Positions 41,061-55,153 of a stretch of DNA of 64,000 nucleotides are shown one piece after another. Under the pieces are notes generated by a model, which made no database searches, was not told the origin of the DNA, and saw nothing but the letters and a program-made list of their open reading frames with translations. The stretch comes from Odiellus spinosus (taxonomy: Eukaryota > Arthropoda > Arachnida > Opiliones > Phalangiidae). A program made the translations under genes and the position numbers. Positions within the stretch are counted from its first letter, which is position 1; the number at the start of each line of letters is the position of its first letter. The DNA is taken from NCBI GenBank assembly GCA_963920705.1, contig OY987232.1:1984001-2048000 (forward strand), read 5' to 3'.

Positions 41061-42480
41061 TTTGAATCTATACTTGGGAAATTTGTGAATCTATATTTGG
41101 GAAATTGGTGGATCTATACTTGGGAAATTGGTGGACCTATACTTGGGAAATTGGTGGATCTATACTTGGGAAATTGTTGGATCTATACTTGGGAAATTGT
41201 TGGATCTATACTTGGGAAATTGGTTGATCTATACTTGGGAAATTGGTGGATCTATACTTGGGAAATTGGTGGATCTATACTTGGGAAATTTGTGAATCTA
41301 TACTTGGGAAATTTGTGAATCTATACTTGGGAAATTTGTGAATCTATACTTGGGAAATATGTGAATCTATACTTGGGAAATTTGTGAATCTATACATGGT
41401 AAATTTGTGAATCTATACTTGGGAAATTTGTGAATCTATACTTGGGAAATTTGTGAATCTATACTTGTGAAATTTTTGAACCTATACTTGGGAAATTGTT
41501 GGATCTATACTTGGGAAATTCTTGGATATATACTTGGGAAATTGGTGGATCTATACTTGGGAAATTAGTGGATCTATACTTGGGAAATTGTTGGATCTAT
41601 ACTTGGGAAATTGGTTGATCTATACTTGGGAAATTGGTGGATCTATACTTGGGAAATTGGTGGATCTATACTTGGGAAATTTGTGAATCTATACTTGGGA
41701 AATTTGTGAATCTATACTTGGGAAATTTGTGAATCTATACTTGGGAAATATGTGAATCTATACTTGGGAAATTTGTGAATCTATACATGGTAAATTTGTG
41801 AATCTATACTTGGGAAATTTGTGAATCTATACTTGGGAAATTTGTGAATCTATACTTGTGAAATTTTTGAACCTATACTTGGGAAATTGTTGGATCTATA
41901 CTTGGGAAATTCTTGGATATATACTTGGGAAATTGGTGGATCTATACTTGGGAAATTAGTGGATCTATACTTGGGAAATTGGTGGATCTATACTTGGGAA
42001 ATTTGTGAATCTATACTTGGGAAATTTGTGAATCTATACTTGGGAAATATGTGAATCTATACTTGGGAAATTTGTGAATCTATACTTGGGAAATTTTTGA
42101 ATCTATACTTGGGAAATTTGTGAATCTATATTTGGGAAATTGGTGGATCTATACTTGGGAAATTGGTGGATCTATACTTGGGAAATTGGTGGATCTATAC
42201 TTGGGAAATTGGTGGATCTATACTTGGGAAATTGGTGGATCTATACTTAGGAAATTGGTGGATCTATACTTGGGAAATTGGTGGATCTATACTTGGGAAA
42301 TTTGTGAATCTATACTTGGGAAATATGTGAATCTATACTTGGGAAATTTGTGAATCTATACATGGTAAATTTGTGAATCTAAACTTGGGAAATTGGTAGA
42401 TCTATACTTGGGAAATTTGTGAATATATACTTGGGAAATTTGTGAATCTATGCTTGGGAAATTTGTAAATCTATACTTGT
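41061..42480 (+). repeat. Mosaic segment with 391-bp tandem duplication
   Basis: TTTTTGAACCTATAC occurs with AACCTATAC at 41479 and 41870, 391 bp or exactly 17 monomers apart, and is followed in both places by TTGTTGG, TTCTTGGATATATAC and TTAGTGG monomers. The flanking class B runs (41085-41318 and 42120-42353) are close relatives of those at 43614 and 46718. No gene is present. Confidence 0.7.
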
Positions 42481-45400
42481 GAAATTTGTGAATCTATGCT
42501 TGGGAAATTTGTGAATCTATACTTGGGAAATTTGTGAATCTATACTTGGGAAATTGGTGGATCTATACTTGGGAAATTGGTGGATCTATACTTGGGAAAT
42601 TGGTGGATCTATACTTGGGAAATTGGTGGATCTATGCTTGGGAAATTGGTGGATCTATGCTTGGGAAATTGGTGGATCTATACTTGGGAAATTGTTGGAT
42701 CTATACTTGGGAAATTGGTGGATCTATACTTGGGAAATATGTGAATCTATACTTGGGAAATATGTGAATCTATACTTGGGAAATTTGTGAATCTATACTT
42801 GGGAAATTGGTGGATCTATACTTGGGAAATTGGTGTATCTATACTTGGGAAATTGCTGGATCTATACTTGGGAAATTGTTGGATCTATACTTGGGAAATT
42901 GTTGGATCTATACTTGGGAAATTGGTGGAACTTTACTTGGGAAATTGGTGAATCTATACTTGGGAAATTGGTGGATCTATACTTGGAAAATTTGTGAATC
43001 TATACTTGGGAAATTTGTGAATCTATACTTGGGAAATTTGTGAATCTATACTTGGGAAATTTGTGAATCTATACTTGGGAAATTTGTGAATCTATACTTG
43101 GGAAATTTATGAATCTATACTTGTGAAATTTGTGAATCTATACTTGGGAAATTTGTGAATCTATACTTGGGAAATTTATGAATCTATACTTGGGAAATTT
43201 GTGAATCTATGCTTGGGAAATTTGTGAATATATACTTGGGAAATTTATGAATCTATACTTGGGAAATTTGTGAATCTATATATGGTAAATTTGTAAATCT
43301 ATACTTGGGAAATTTGTGAATCTATACATGGTAAATTTGTGAATCTATACTTGGGAAATTTTGAATCTATACTTGGGAAATTTTTGAATCTATACTTGGG
43401 AAATTTGTGAATCTATACTTGGGAAATTAGTGGATCTATACTTGGGATATTGGTGGATCTATACTTGGGAAATTGGTGGATCTATACTTGGGAAATTTGT
43501 GAATCTATACTTGGGAAATTTGTGAATCTATACTTGGGAAATATGTGAATCTATACTTGGGAAATTTTTGAATCTATACTTGGGAAATTTTTGAATCTAT
43601 ACTTGGGAAATTTGTGAATCTATATTTGGGAAATTGGTGGATCTATACTTGGGAAATTGGTGGATCTATACTTGGGAATTTGGTGGATCTATACTTGGGA
43701 AATTGTTGGATCTATACTTGGGAAATTGTTGGATCTATACTTGGGAAATTGGTTGATCTATACTTGGGAAATTGGTGGATCTATACTTGGGAAATTGGTG
43801 GATCTATACTTGGGAAATTTGTGAATCTATACTTGGGAAATTTGTGAATCTATACCTGGGAAATTTGTGAATCTATACCTGGGAAATATGTGAATCTATA
43901 CTTGGGAAATTTGTGAATCTATACATTGTAAATTTGTGAATCTATACTTGGGAAATTTGTGAATCTATACTTGGGAAATTTGTGAATCTATACTTGTGAA
44001 ATTTTTGAACCTATACTTGGGAAATTTGTGAATCTGTACTTGGGAAATTTGTGAATCTATGCTTGGGAAATTTGTGAATCTAAACTTGGGAAATTGGTGG
44101 ATCTATACTTGGGAAATTGGTGGATCTATACTTGGGAAATTGGTGGATCTATACTTAAGAAATTGGTGGATCTATACTTGGGAAATTGGTGGATCTATAC
44201 TTGGGAAATTTGTGAATCTATACTTGGGAAATATGTGAATCTATACTTGGGAAATTTGTGAATCTATACATGGTAAATTTGTGAATCTAAACTTGGGAAA
44301 TTGGTAGATCTATACTTGGGAAATTTGTGAATATATACTTGGGAAATTTGTGAATCTATGCTTGGGAAATTTGTAAATCTATACTTGTGAAATTTGTGAA
44401 TCTATGCTTGGGAAATTTGTGAATCTATACTTGGGAAATTTGTGAATCTATACTTGGGAAATTGGTGGATCTATACTTGGGAAATTGGTGGATCTATACT
44501 TGGGAAATTGGTGGATCTATACTTGGGAAATTGGTGGATCTATGCTTGGGAAATTGGTGGATCTATACTTGGGAAATTGTTGGATCTATACTTGGGAAAT
44601 TGGTGGATCTATACTTGGGAAATATGTGAATCTATACTTGGGAAATATGTGAATCTATACTTGGGAAATTTGTGAATCTATACTTGGGAAATTGGTGGAT
44701 CTATACTTGGGAAATTGGTGGATCTATACTTGGGAAATTGCTGGATCTATACTTGGGAAATTGTTGGATCTATACTTGGGAAATTGTTGGATCTATACTT
44801 GGGAAATTTGTGAATCTATACTTGGGAAATTTGTGAATCTATACTTGTGAAATTTATGAATCTATACTTGTGAAATTTGTGAATCTATACTTGGGAAATT
44901 TGAGAATCTATACTTGGGAAATTTATGAATCTATACTTGGGAAATTTGTGAATCTATGCTTGGGAAATTTGTGAATATATACTTGGGAAATTTATGAATC
45001 TATACTTGGGAAATTTGTGAATCTATATATGGTAAATTTGTAAATCTATACTTGGGAAATTTGTGAATCTATACATGGTAAATTTGTGAATCTATACTTG
45101 GGAAATTTTGAATCTATACTTGGGAAATTTTTGAATCTATACTTGGGAAATTTGTGAATCTATACTTGGGAAATTAGTGGATCTATACTTGGGATATTGG
45201 TGGATCTATACTTGGGAAATTGGTGGATCTATACTTGGGAAATTGCTGGATCTATACTTGGGAAATTGGTGTATCTATACTTGGGAAATTGGTGGATCTA
45301 TACTTGGGAAATTGTTGGATGTATACTTGGGAAATTGTTGGATGTATACTTGGGAAATTTGTGAATCCATACTTGGGAAATTTGTGAATCTATACTTGTG

Positions 45401-47568
45401 AAATTTGTGAATCTATACTTGGGAAATTTGTGAATCTATACTTGGGAAATATGTGAATCTATACTTGGGAAATTTGTGAATCTATACATGGTAAATTTGT
45501 GAATCTATACTTGGGAAATTTGTGAATCTATACTTGGGAAATTTGTGAATCTATACTTGGGAAATTTGTGAATCTAAACTTGGGAAATTTGTGAATCTAA
45601 ACTTGGGAAATTGGTGGATCTATACTTGGGAAATTGGTGGATCTATACTTGGGAAATTGGTGGATCTATACTTAGGAAATTGGTGGATCTATACTTGGGA
45701 AATTTGTGAATATATACTTGGGAAATATGTGAATCTATACTTGGGAAATTTGTGAATCTATACATGGTAAATTTGTGAATCTAAACTTGGGAAATTGGTA
45801 GATCTGTACTTGGGAAATTTGTGAATATATACTTGGGAAATTTGTGAATCTATGCTTGGGAAATTTGTGAATCTATACTTGTGAAATTTGTGAATCTATA
45901 CTTGGGAAATTTGTGAATCTATACTTGGGAAATTGGTGGATCTTTTCTTGGGAAATTGGTGGATCTATACTTTGGAAATTGGTGGATCTATACTTGGGAA
46001 ATTGCTGGATCTATGCTTGGGAAATTGGTGGATCTATACTTGGGAAATTGTTGGATCTATACTTGGGAAATTGGTGGATCTATACTTGGGAAATATGTGA
46101 ATCTATACTTGGGAAATATGTGAATCTATACTTGGGAAATTTGTGAATCTATACTTGGTAAATTTGTGAATCTATACTCGGGAAATTTGTGAATCTATTC
46201 TTGGGAAATTTGTGAATCTATACTTGTGAAATTTGTGAATCTATACTTGTGAAATTTGTGAATCTATACTTGGGAAATTTGTGAATCTATACTTGGGAAA
46301 TTTGTGAATCTATGCTTGGGAAATTTGTGAATCTAAACTTGGGAAATTGGTGGATCTATACTTGGGAAATTGGTGGATCTATACTTGGGAAATTGGTGGA
46401 TCTATACTTGGGAAATTGCGGGATCTATACTTGGGAAATTGGTGGATCTATACTTGGGAAATTGTTGGATCTATACTTGGGAAATTGTTGGATCTATACT
46501 TGGGAAATTCTTGGATATATACTTGGGAAATTGGTGGATCTATACTTGGGAAATTAGTGGATCTATACTTGGGAAATTGGTGGATCTATACTTGGGAAAT
46601 TTGTGAATCTATACTTGGGAAATTTGTGAATCTATACTTGGGAAATATGTGAATCTATACTTGGGAAATTTGTGAATCTATACTTGGGAAATTTTTGAAT
46701 CTATACTTGGGAAATTTGTGAATCTATATTTGGGAAATTGGTGGATCTATACTTGGGAAATTGGTGGATCTATACTTGGGAATTTGGTGGATCTATACTT
46801 GGGAAATTGTTGGATCTATACTTGGGAAATTGTTGGATCTATACTTGGGAAATTGGTTGATCTATACTTGGGAAATTGGTGGATCTATACTTGGGAAATT
46901 GGTGGATCTATACTTGGGAAATTTGTGAATCTATACTTGGGAAATTTGTGAATCTATACTTGGGAAATTTGTGAATCTATACTTGGGAAATTTGTGAATC
47001 TATACTTGGGAAATATGTGAATCTATACTTGGGAAATTTGTGAATCTATACATGGTAAATTTGTGAATCTATACTTGGGAAATTTGTGAATCTATACTTG
47101 GGAAATTTGTGAATCTATACTTGTGAAATTTTTGAATCTATACTTGGGAAATTTGTGAATCTGTACTTGGGAAATTTGTGAATCTATGCTTGGGAAATTT
47201 GTGAATCTAAACTTGGGAAATTGGTGGATCTATACTTGGGAAATTGGTGGATCTATACTTGGGAAATTGGTGGATCTATACTTAGGAAATTGGTGGATCT
47301 ATACTTGGGAAATTGGTGGATCTATACTTGGGAAATTTGTGAATCTATACTTGGGAAATATGTGAGTCTATACTTGGGAAATTTGTGAATCTATACATGG
47401 TAAATTTGTGAATCTAAACTTGGGAAATTGGTAGATCTATACTTGGGAAATTTGTGAATATATACTTGGGAAATTTGTGAATCTATGCTTGGGAAATTTG
47501 TAAATCTATACTTGTGAAATTTGTGAATCTATGCTTGGGAAATTTGTGAATCTATACTTGGGAAATTT
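42481..47568 (+). repeat. Class-B-rich mosaic, with two partial copies of the 38.2-kb block
   Basis: Runs of class B alternate with class A stretches. GGGATATTGG, first seen at 31043 and 38372, recurs at 43444 and 45191 (1747 bp apart, 76 monomers less one base). It is preceded in both by TATATGGTAAA and the 22-bp AAATTTTGAATC monomer. GGATCTTTTCTTGGG at about 45941 recurs 3678 bp later at 49619. Paired private changes (CTATACCTGGG twice near 43855-43880) mark a stretch not repeated elsewhere. Confidence 0.65.
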
Positions 47569-50500
47569 GTGAATCTATACTTGGGAAATTGGTGGATCTA
47601 TACTTGGGAAATTGGTGGATCTATACTTGGGAAATTGGTGGATCTATACTTGGGAAATTGCTGGATCTATGCTTGGGAAATTGGTGGATCTATGCTTGGG
47701 AAATTGGTGGATCTATACTTGGGAAATTGTTGGATCTATACTTGGGAAATTGTTGGATCTATACTTGGGAAATATGTGAATCTATACTTGGGAAATATGT
47801 GAATCTATACTTGGGAAATTTGTGAATCTATACTTGGGAAATTGGTGGATCTATACTTGGGAAATTGCTGGATCTATACTTGGGAAATTGTTGGATCTAT
47901 ACTTGGGAAATTGTTGGATCTATACTTGGGAAATTGGTGGAACTTTACTTGGGAAATTGGTGAATCTATACTTGGGAAATTGGTGGATCTATACTTGGAA
48001 AATTTGTGAATCTATACTTGGGAAATTTGTGAATCTATACTTGGGAAATTTGTGAATCTATACTTGGGAAATTTGTGAATCTATACTTGGGAAATTTGTG
48101 AATCTATAATTGGGAAATTTGTGAATCTATAATTGGGAAATTTGTGAATCTAAACTTGGGAAATTGGTGGATCTATACTTGGGAAATTGGTGGATCTATT
48201 CTTGGGTAATTGGTGGATCTATACTTGGGAAATTGCTGGATCTATACTTGGGAAATTGCTGGATCTATACTTGGGAAATTGTTGGATCTATACTTGGGAA
48301 ATTGTTGGATCTATACTTGGGAAATTTGTGAATCTATGCTTGGGAACTTTGAATCTATACTTGGGAAATTTGTGAATCTATACTTGGGAAATTTGTGAAT
48401 CTATACTTGGGAAACTGGTGGATATATACTTGGGAAATCGGTGGATCTATAGTTGGGAAATTGTTGGATCTATACTTGGGAAATTGGTGGATCTATACTT
48501 GGGAAATTGGTGGATCTATACTTGGGAAATTGGTGGATCTATACTTGGGAAATTGGTGGATCTATACTTGGGAAATTGGTGGATCTATACTTGGGAAATT
48601 GCGGCATCTATACCTGGGAAATTGTTGGATCTATACTTGGGAAATTGTTGGATCTATACTTGGGAAATTGGTGGATCTATACTTGGGAAATTGGTGGAAC
48701 TTTACTTGGGAAATTGTTGAATCTATACTTGGGAAATTGGTGGATCTATTTTTGGAAAATTTGTGAATCTATACTTGGGAAATTTGTGAATCTATACTTG
48801 GGAAATTTGTGAATGTATACTTGGGAAATTTGTGAATCTATACTTGGGAAATTTGTGAATCTATAATTGGGAAATTTGTGAATCTAAACTTGGGAAATTG
48901 GTGGATCTATACTTGGGAAATTGGTGTATCTATACTTGGGTAATTGGTGGATCTATACTTGGGAAATTGCTGGATCTATACTTGGGAAATTTGTGGATCT
49001 ATACTTGGGAAATTGTTGGATCTATACTTGGGAAATTGTTGGATCTATACTTGGGAAATTTGTGAATCTATACTTGGGAAATTTGTGAATCTATACTTGG
49101 GAAACTGGTGGATATATACTTGGGAAATCGGTGGATCTATAGTTGGGAAATTGTTGGATCTATACTTGGGAAATTGGTGGATCTATACTTGGGAAATTGG
49201 TGGATCTATACTTGGGAAATTGTTGGATCTATACTTGGGAAATTGGTGGATCTATACTTGGGAAATTGTTGGATCTATACTTGGGAAATTGTTGGATATA
49301 TACTTGGGAAATTGGTGGATCTATACTTGGGAAATTGGTGGATCTATACTTGGGAAATTTGTGAATCTATACTTGGGAAATTTGTGAATCTATACTTGGG
49401 AAATATGTGAATCTATACTTGGGAAATTTGTGAATCTATACATGGTAAATTTGTGAATCTAAACTTGGGAAATTGGTAGATCTGTACTTGGGAAATTTGT
49501 GAATATATACTTGGGAAATTTGTGAATCTATGCTTGGGAAATTTGTGAATCTATACTTGTGAAATTTGTGAATCTATACTTGGGAAATTTGTGAATCTAT
49601 ACTTGGGAAATTGGTGGATCTTTTCTTGGGAAATTGGTGGATCTATACTTTGGAAATTGGTGGATCTATACTTGGGAAATTGCTGGATCTATGCTTGGGA
49701 AATTGGTGGATCTATACTTGGGAAATTGTTGGATCTATACTTGGGAAATTGGTGGATCTATACTTGGGAAATATGTGAATCTATACTTGGGAAATATGTG
49801 AATCTATACTTGGGAAATTTGTGAATCTATACTTGGTAAATTTGTGAATCTATACTCGGGAAATTTGTGAATCTATTCTTGGGAAATTTGTGAATCTATA
49901 CTTGTGAAATTTGTGAATCTATACTTGTGAAATTTGTGAATCTATACTTGGGAAATTTGTGAATCTATACTTGGGAAATTTGTGAATCTATGCTTGGGAA
50001 ATTTGTGAATCTAAACTTGGGAAATTGGTGGATCTATACTTGGGAAATTGGTGGATCTATACTTGGGAAATTGGTGGATCTATACTTGGGAAATTGCGGG
50101 ATCTATACTTGGGAAATTGGTGGATCTATACTTGGGAAATTGTTGGATCTATACTTGGGAAATTGTTGGATCTATACTTGGGAAATTCTTGGATATATAC
50201 TTGGGAAATTGGTGGATCTATACTTGGGAAATTAGTGGATCTATACTTGGGAAATTGGTGGATCTATACTTGGGAAATTTGTGAATCTATACTTGGGAAA
50301 TTTGTGAATCTATACTTGGGAAATATGTGAATCTATACTTGGGAAATTTGTGAATCTATACTTGGGAAATTTTTGAATCTATACTTGGGAAATTTGTGAA
50401 TCTATATTTGGGAAATTGGTGGATCTATACTTGGGAAATTGGTGGATCTATACTTGGGAATTTGGTGGATCTATACTTGGGAAATTGTTGGATCTATACT

Positions 50501-52051
50501 TGGGAAATTGTTGGATCTATACTTGGGAAATTGGTTGATCTATACTTGGGAAATTGGTGGATCTATACTTGGGAAATTGGTGGATCTATACTTGGGAAAT
50601 TTGTGAATCTATACTTGGGAAATTTGTGAATCTATACTTGGGAAATTTGTGAATCTATACTTGGGAAATTTGTGAATCTATACTTGGGAAATTTGTGAAT
50701 CTATACTTGTGAAATTTGTGAATCTATACTTGTGAAATTTGTGAATCTATACTTGGGAAATTTGTGAATCTATACTTGGGAAATTTGTGAATCTATGCTT
50801 GGGAAATTTGTGAATCTAAACTTGGGAAATTGGTGGATCTATACTTGGGAAATTGGTGGATCTATACTTGGGAAATTGGTGGATCTATACTTGGGAAATT
50901 GCGGGATCTATACTTGGGAAATTGGTGGATCTATACTTGGGAAATTGTTGGATCTATACTTGGGAAATTGTTGGATCTATACTTGGGAAATTCTTGGATA
51001 TATACTTGGGAAATTGGTGGATCTATACTTGGGAAATTAGTGGATCTATACTTGGGAAATTGGTGGATCTATACTTGGGAAATTTGTGAATCTATACTTG
51101 GGAAATTTGTGAATCTATACTTGGGAAATATGTGAATCTATACTTGGGAAATTTGTGAATCTATACTTGGGAAATTTTTGAATCTATACTTGGGAAATTT
51201 GTGAATCTATATTTGGGAAATTGGTGGATCTATACTTGGGAAATTGGTGGATCTATACTTGGGAATTTGGTGGATCTATACTTGGGAAATTGTTGGATCT
51301 ATACTTGGGAAATTGTTGGATCTATACTTGGGAAATTGGTTGATCTATACTTGGGAAATTGGTGGATCTATACTTGGGAAATTGGTGGATCTATACTTGG
51401 GAAATTTGTGAATCTATACTTGGGAAATTTGTGAATCTATACTTGGGAAATTTGTGAATCTATACTTGGGAAATTTGTGAATCTATACTTGGGAAATATG
51501 TGAATCTATACTTGGGAAATTTGTGAATCTATACATGGTAAATTTGTGAATCTATAGTTGGGAAATTTGTGAATCTATACTTGGGAAATTTGTGAATCTA
51601 TACTTGTGAAATTTTTGAATCTATACTTGGGAAATTTGTGAATCTGTACTTGGGAAATTTGTGAATCTATGCTTGGGAAATTTGTGAATCTAAACTTGGG
51701 AAATTGGTGGATCTATACTTGGGAAATTGGTGGATCTATACTTGGGAAATTGGTGGATCTATACTTAGGAAATTGGTGGATCTATACTTGGGAAATTGGT
51801 GGATCTATACTTGGGAAATTTGTGAATCTATACTTGGGAAATATGTGAGTCTATACTTGGGAAATTTGTGAATCTATACATGGTAAATTTGTGAATCTAA
51901 ACTTGGGAAATTGGTAGATCTATACTTGGGAAATTTGTGAATATATACTTGGGAAATTTGTGAATCTATGCTTGGGAAATTTGTAAATCTATACTTGTGA
52001 AATTTGTGAATCTATGCTTGGGAAATTTGTGAATCTATACTTGGGAAATTT
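47569..52051 (+). repeat. HOR family VI, copy 1 (4483 bp, expanded)
   Basis: It starts at the class B run at 47569, which recurs at 52052, 55154 and 57380. It includes a shortened monomer CTTGGGAACTTTGAATC (48342), GCGGCATCTATACCTGGG (48601) and AAATCGGTGG monomers near 48435 and 49132. It also carries an extra segment from about 49450 that repeats 45.75-47.5 kb (spacing 3678 bp), including an internal 805-bp duplication. This makes it the longest copy of the family. Confidence 0.7.
49990..51599 (+). repeat. 805-bp tandem duplication (35 monomers)
   Basis: The class B run at 49990-50330 recurs at 50795-51135, and the next run at 50396-50629 recurs at 51201-51434, each exactly 805 bp or 35 monomers apart. 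The shared marks GCGGGATC, TTCTTGGATATATAC, TTAGTGG and GGGAATTTGG appear in the same order in both. The copies look nearly identical, so this is among the youngest duplications in the window. Confidence 0.75.
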
Positions 52052-55000
52052 GTGAATCTATACTTGGGAAATTGGTGGATCTATACTTGGGAAATTGGTG
52101 GATCTATACTTGGGAAATTGGTGGATCTATACTTGGGAAATTGCTGGATCTATGCTTGGGAAATTGGTGGATCTATGCTTGGGAAATTGGTGGATCTATA
52201 CTTGGGAAATTGTTGGATCTATACTTGGGAAATTGGTGGATCTATACTTGGGAAATATGTGAATCTATACTTGGGAAATATGTGAATCTATACTTGGGAA
52301 ATTTGTGAATCTATACTTGGGAAATTGGTGGATCTATACTTGGGAAATTGCTGGATCTATACTTGGGAAATTGTTGGATCTATACTTGGGAAATTGTTGG
52401 ATCTATACTTGGGAAATTGGTGGAACTTTACTTGGGAAATTGGTGAATCTATACTTGGGAAATTGGTGGATCTATACTTGGAAAATTTGTGAATCTATAC
52501 TTGGGAAATTTGTGAATCTATACTTGGGAAATTTGTGAATCTATACTTGGGAAATTTGTGAATCTATACTTGGGAAATTTGTGAATCTATAATTGGGAAA
52601 TTTGTGAATCTAAACTTGGGAAATTGGTGGATCTATACTTGGGAAATTGGTGGATCTATTCTTGGGTAATTGGTGGATCTATACTTGGGAAATTGCTGGA
52701 TCTATACTTGGGAAATTGCTGGATCTATACTTGGGAAATTGTTGGATCTATACTTGGGAAATTGTTGGATCTATACTTGGGAAATTTGTGAATCTATGCT
52801 TGGGAACTTTGAATCTATACTTGGGAAATTTGTGAATCTATACTTGGGAAATTTGTGAATCTATACTTGGGAAATTTGTGAATCTATACTTGGGAAATTT
52901 GTGAATGTATACTTGGGAAATTTGTGAATCTATACTTGGGAAATTTGTGAATCTATAATTGGGAAATTTGTGAATCTAAACTTGGGAAATTGGTGGATCT
53001 ATACTTGGGAAATTGGTGTATCTATACTTGGGTAATTGGTGGATCTATACTTGGGAAATTGCTGGATCTATACTTGGGAAATTTGTGGATCTATACTTGG
53101 GAAATTGTTGGATCTATACTTGGGAAATTGTTGGATCTATACTTGGGAAATTTGTGAATCTATACTTGGGAAATTTGTGAATCTATACTTGGGAAACTGG
53201 TGGATATATACTTGGGAAATCGGTGGATCTATAGTTGGGAAATTGTTGGATCTATACTTGGGAAATTGGTGGATCTATACTTGGGAAATTGGTGGATCTA
53301 TACTTGGGAAATTGTTGGATCTATACTTGGGAAATTGGTGGATCTATACTTGGGAAATTGTTGGATCTATACTTGGGAAATTGGTGGATCTATACTTGGG
53401 AAATTGTTGGATCTATACTTGGGAAATTGTTGGATATATACTTGGGAAATTGGTGGATCTATACTTGGGAAATTGGTGGATCTATACTTGGGAAATTTGT
53501 GAATCTATACTTGGGAAATTTGTGAATCTATACTTGGGAAATATGTGAATCTATACTTGGTAAATTTGTGAATCTATACATGGTAAATTTGTGAATCTAT
53601 ACTTGGGAAATTGGTGGATCTATACTTGGGAATTGGTGGATCTATACTTGGGAAATTGTTGGATCTATACTTGGGAAATTGGTTGATCTATACTTGGGAA
53701 ATTGGTGGATCTATACTTGGGAAATTGGTGGATCTATACTTGGGAAATCGGTGGATCTATACTTGGGAAATTGGTGGAACTTTACTTGGGAAATTGTTGA
53801 ATCTATACTTGGGAAATTTGAGAATCTATACTTGGGAAATTTGTGAATCTATACTTGTGAAATTTGTGAACCTATACTTGGGAAATATGTGAGTCTATAC
53901 TTGGGAAATTTGTGAATCTAAACTTGGGAAATTGGTGGATCTATACTTGGGAAATTGGTGGATCTATACTTGGGAAATTGGTGGATCTATACTTGGGAAA
54001 TTGCGGGATCTATACTTGGGAAATTGGTGGATCTATACTTGGGAAATTGTTGGATCTATACTTGGGAAATTGTTGGATCTATACTTGGGAAATTCTTGGA
54101 TATATACTTGGGAAATTGGTGGATCTATACTTGGGAAATTAGTGGATCTATACTTGGGAAATTGGTGGATCTATACTTGGGAAATTTGTGAATCTATACT
54201 TGGGAAATTTGTGAATCTATACTTGGGAAATATGTGAATCTATACTTGGGAAATTTGTGAATCTATACTTGGGAAATTTTTGAATCTATACTTGGGAAAT
54301 TTGTGAATCTATATTTGGGAAATTGGTGGATCTATACTTGGGAAATTGGTGGATCTATACTTGGGAATTTGGTGGATCTATACTTGGGAAATTGTTGGAT
54401 CTATACTTGGGAAATTGTTGGATCTATACTTGGGAAATTGGTTGATCTATACTTGGGAAATTGGTGGATCTATACTTGGGAAATTGGTGGATCTATACTT
54501 GGGAAATTTGTGAATCTATACTTGGGAAATTTGTGAATCTATACTTGGGAAATTTGTGAATCTATACTTGGGAAATTTGTGAATCTATACTTGGGAAATA
54601 TGTGAATCTATACTTGGGAAATTTGTGAATCTATACATGGTAAATTTGTGAATCTATACTTGGGAAATTTGTGAATCTATACTTGGGAAATTTGTGAATC
54701 TATACTTGTGAAATTTTTGAATCTATACTTGGGAAATTTGTGAATCTGTACTTGGGAAATTTGTGAATCTATGCTTGGGAAATTTGTGAATCTAAACTTG
54801 GGAAATTGGTGGATCTATACTTGGGAAATTGGTGGATCTATACTTGGGAAATTGGTGGATCTATACTTAGGAAATTGGTGGATCTATACTTGGGAAATTG
54901 GTGGATCTATACTTGGGAAATTTGTGAATCTATACTTGGGAAATATGTGAATCTATACTTGGGAAATTTGTGAATCTATACATGGTAAATTTGTGAATCT

Positions 55001-55153
55001 AAACTTGGGAAATTGGTAGATCTATACTTGGGAAATTTGTGAATATATACTTGGGAAATTTGTGAATCTATGCTTGGGAAATTTGTAAATCTATACTTGT
55101 GAAATTTGTGAATCTATGCTTGGGAAATTTGTGAATCTATACTTGGGAAATTT
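52052..55153 (+). repeat. HOR family VI, copy 2 (3102 bp)
   Basis: From 52052 to the counterpart at 55154 is 3102 bp, 135 monomers less three bases. The same 3102-bp spacing holds for 50830 to 53932 and 51201 to 54303, so the tandem duplication starts upstream of this edge. CTTGGGAACTTTGAATC is at 52802. The copy lacks the GCGGCATC section found in copies 1, 3 and 4. It holds the longest forward open frame in the window (53036-53548). Confidence 0.7.
53036..53548 (+). other. Longest open frame (170 codons), a class B run, not called as a gene
   Basis: The translation is seven and a half copies of one 23-residue unit, WWIYTWEIGGS followed by ILGKLVDLYLGN with small changes. Two other frames over the same bases (from 53200 and 53235) are also open and give the same unit in other phases. 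The frame is open because class B monomers lack the junction TGA, and it closes where class A monomers resume. The ATG comes from a chance TTGGTG to AATTGGTGG context, with no Kozak-like or splice signal visible. I treat it as non-coding. Confidence 0.8.
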
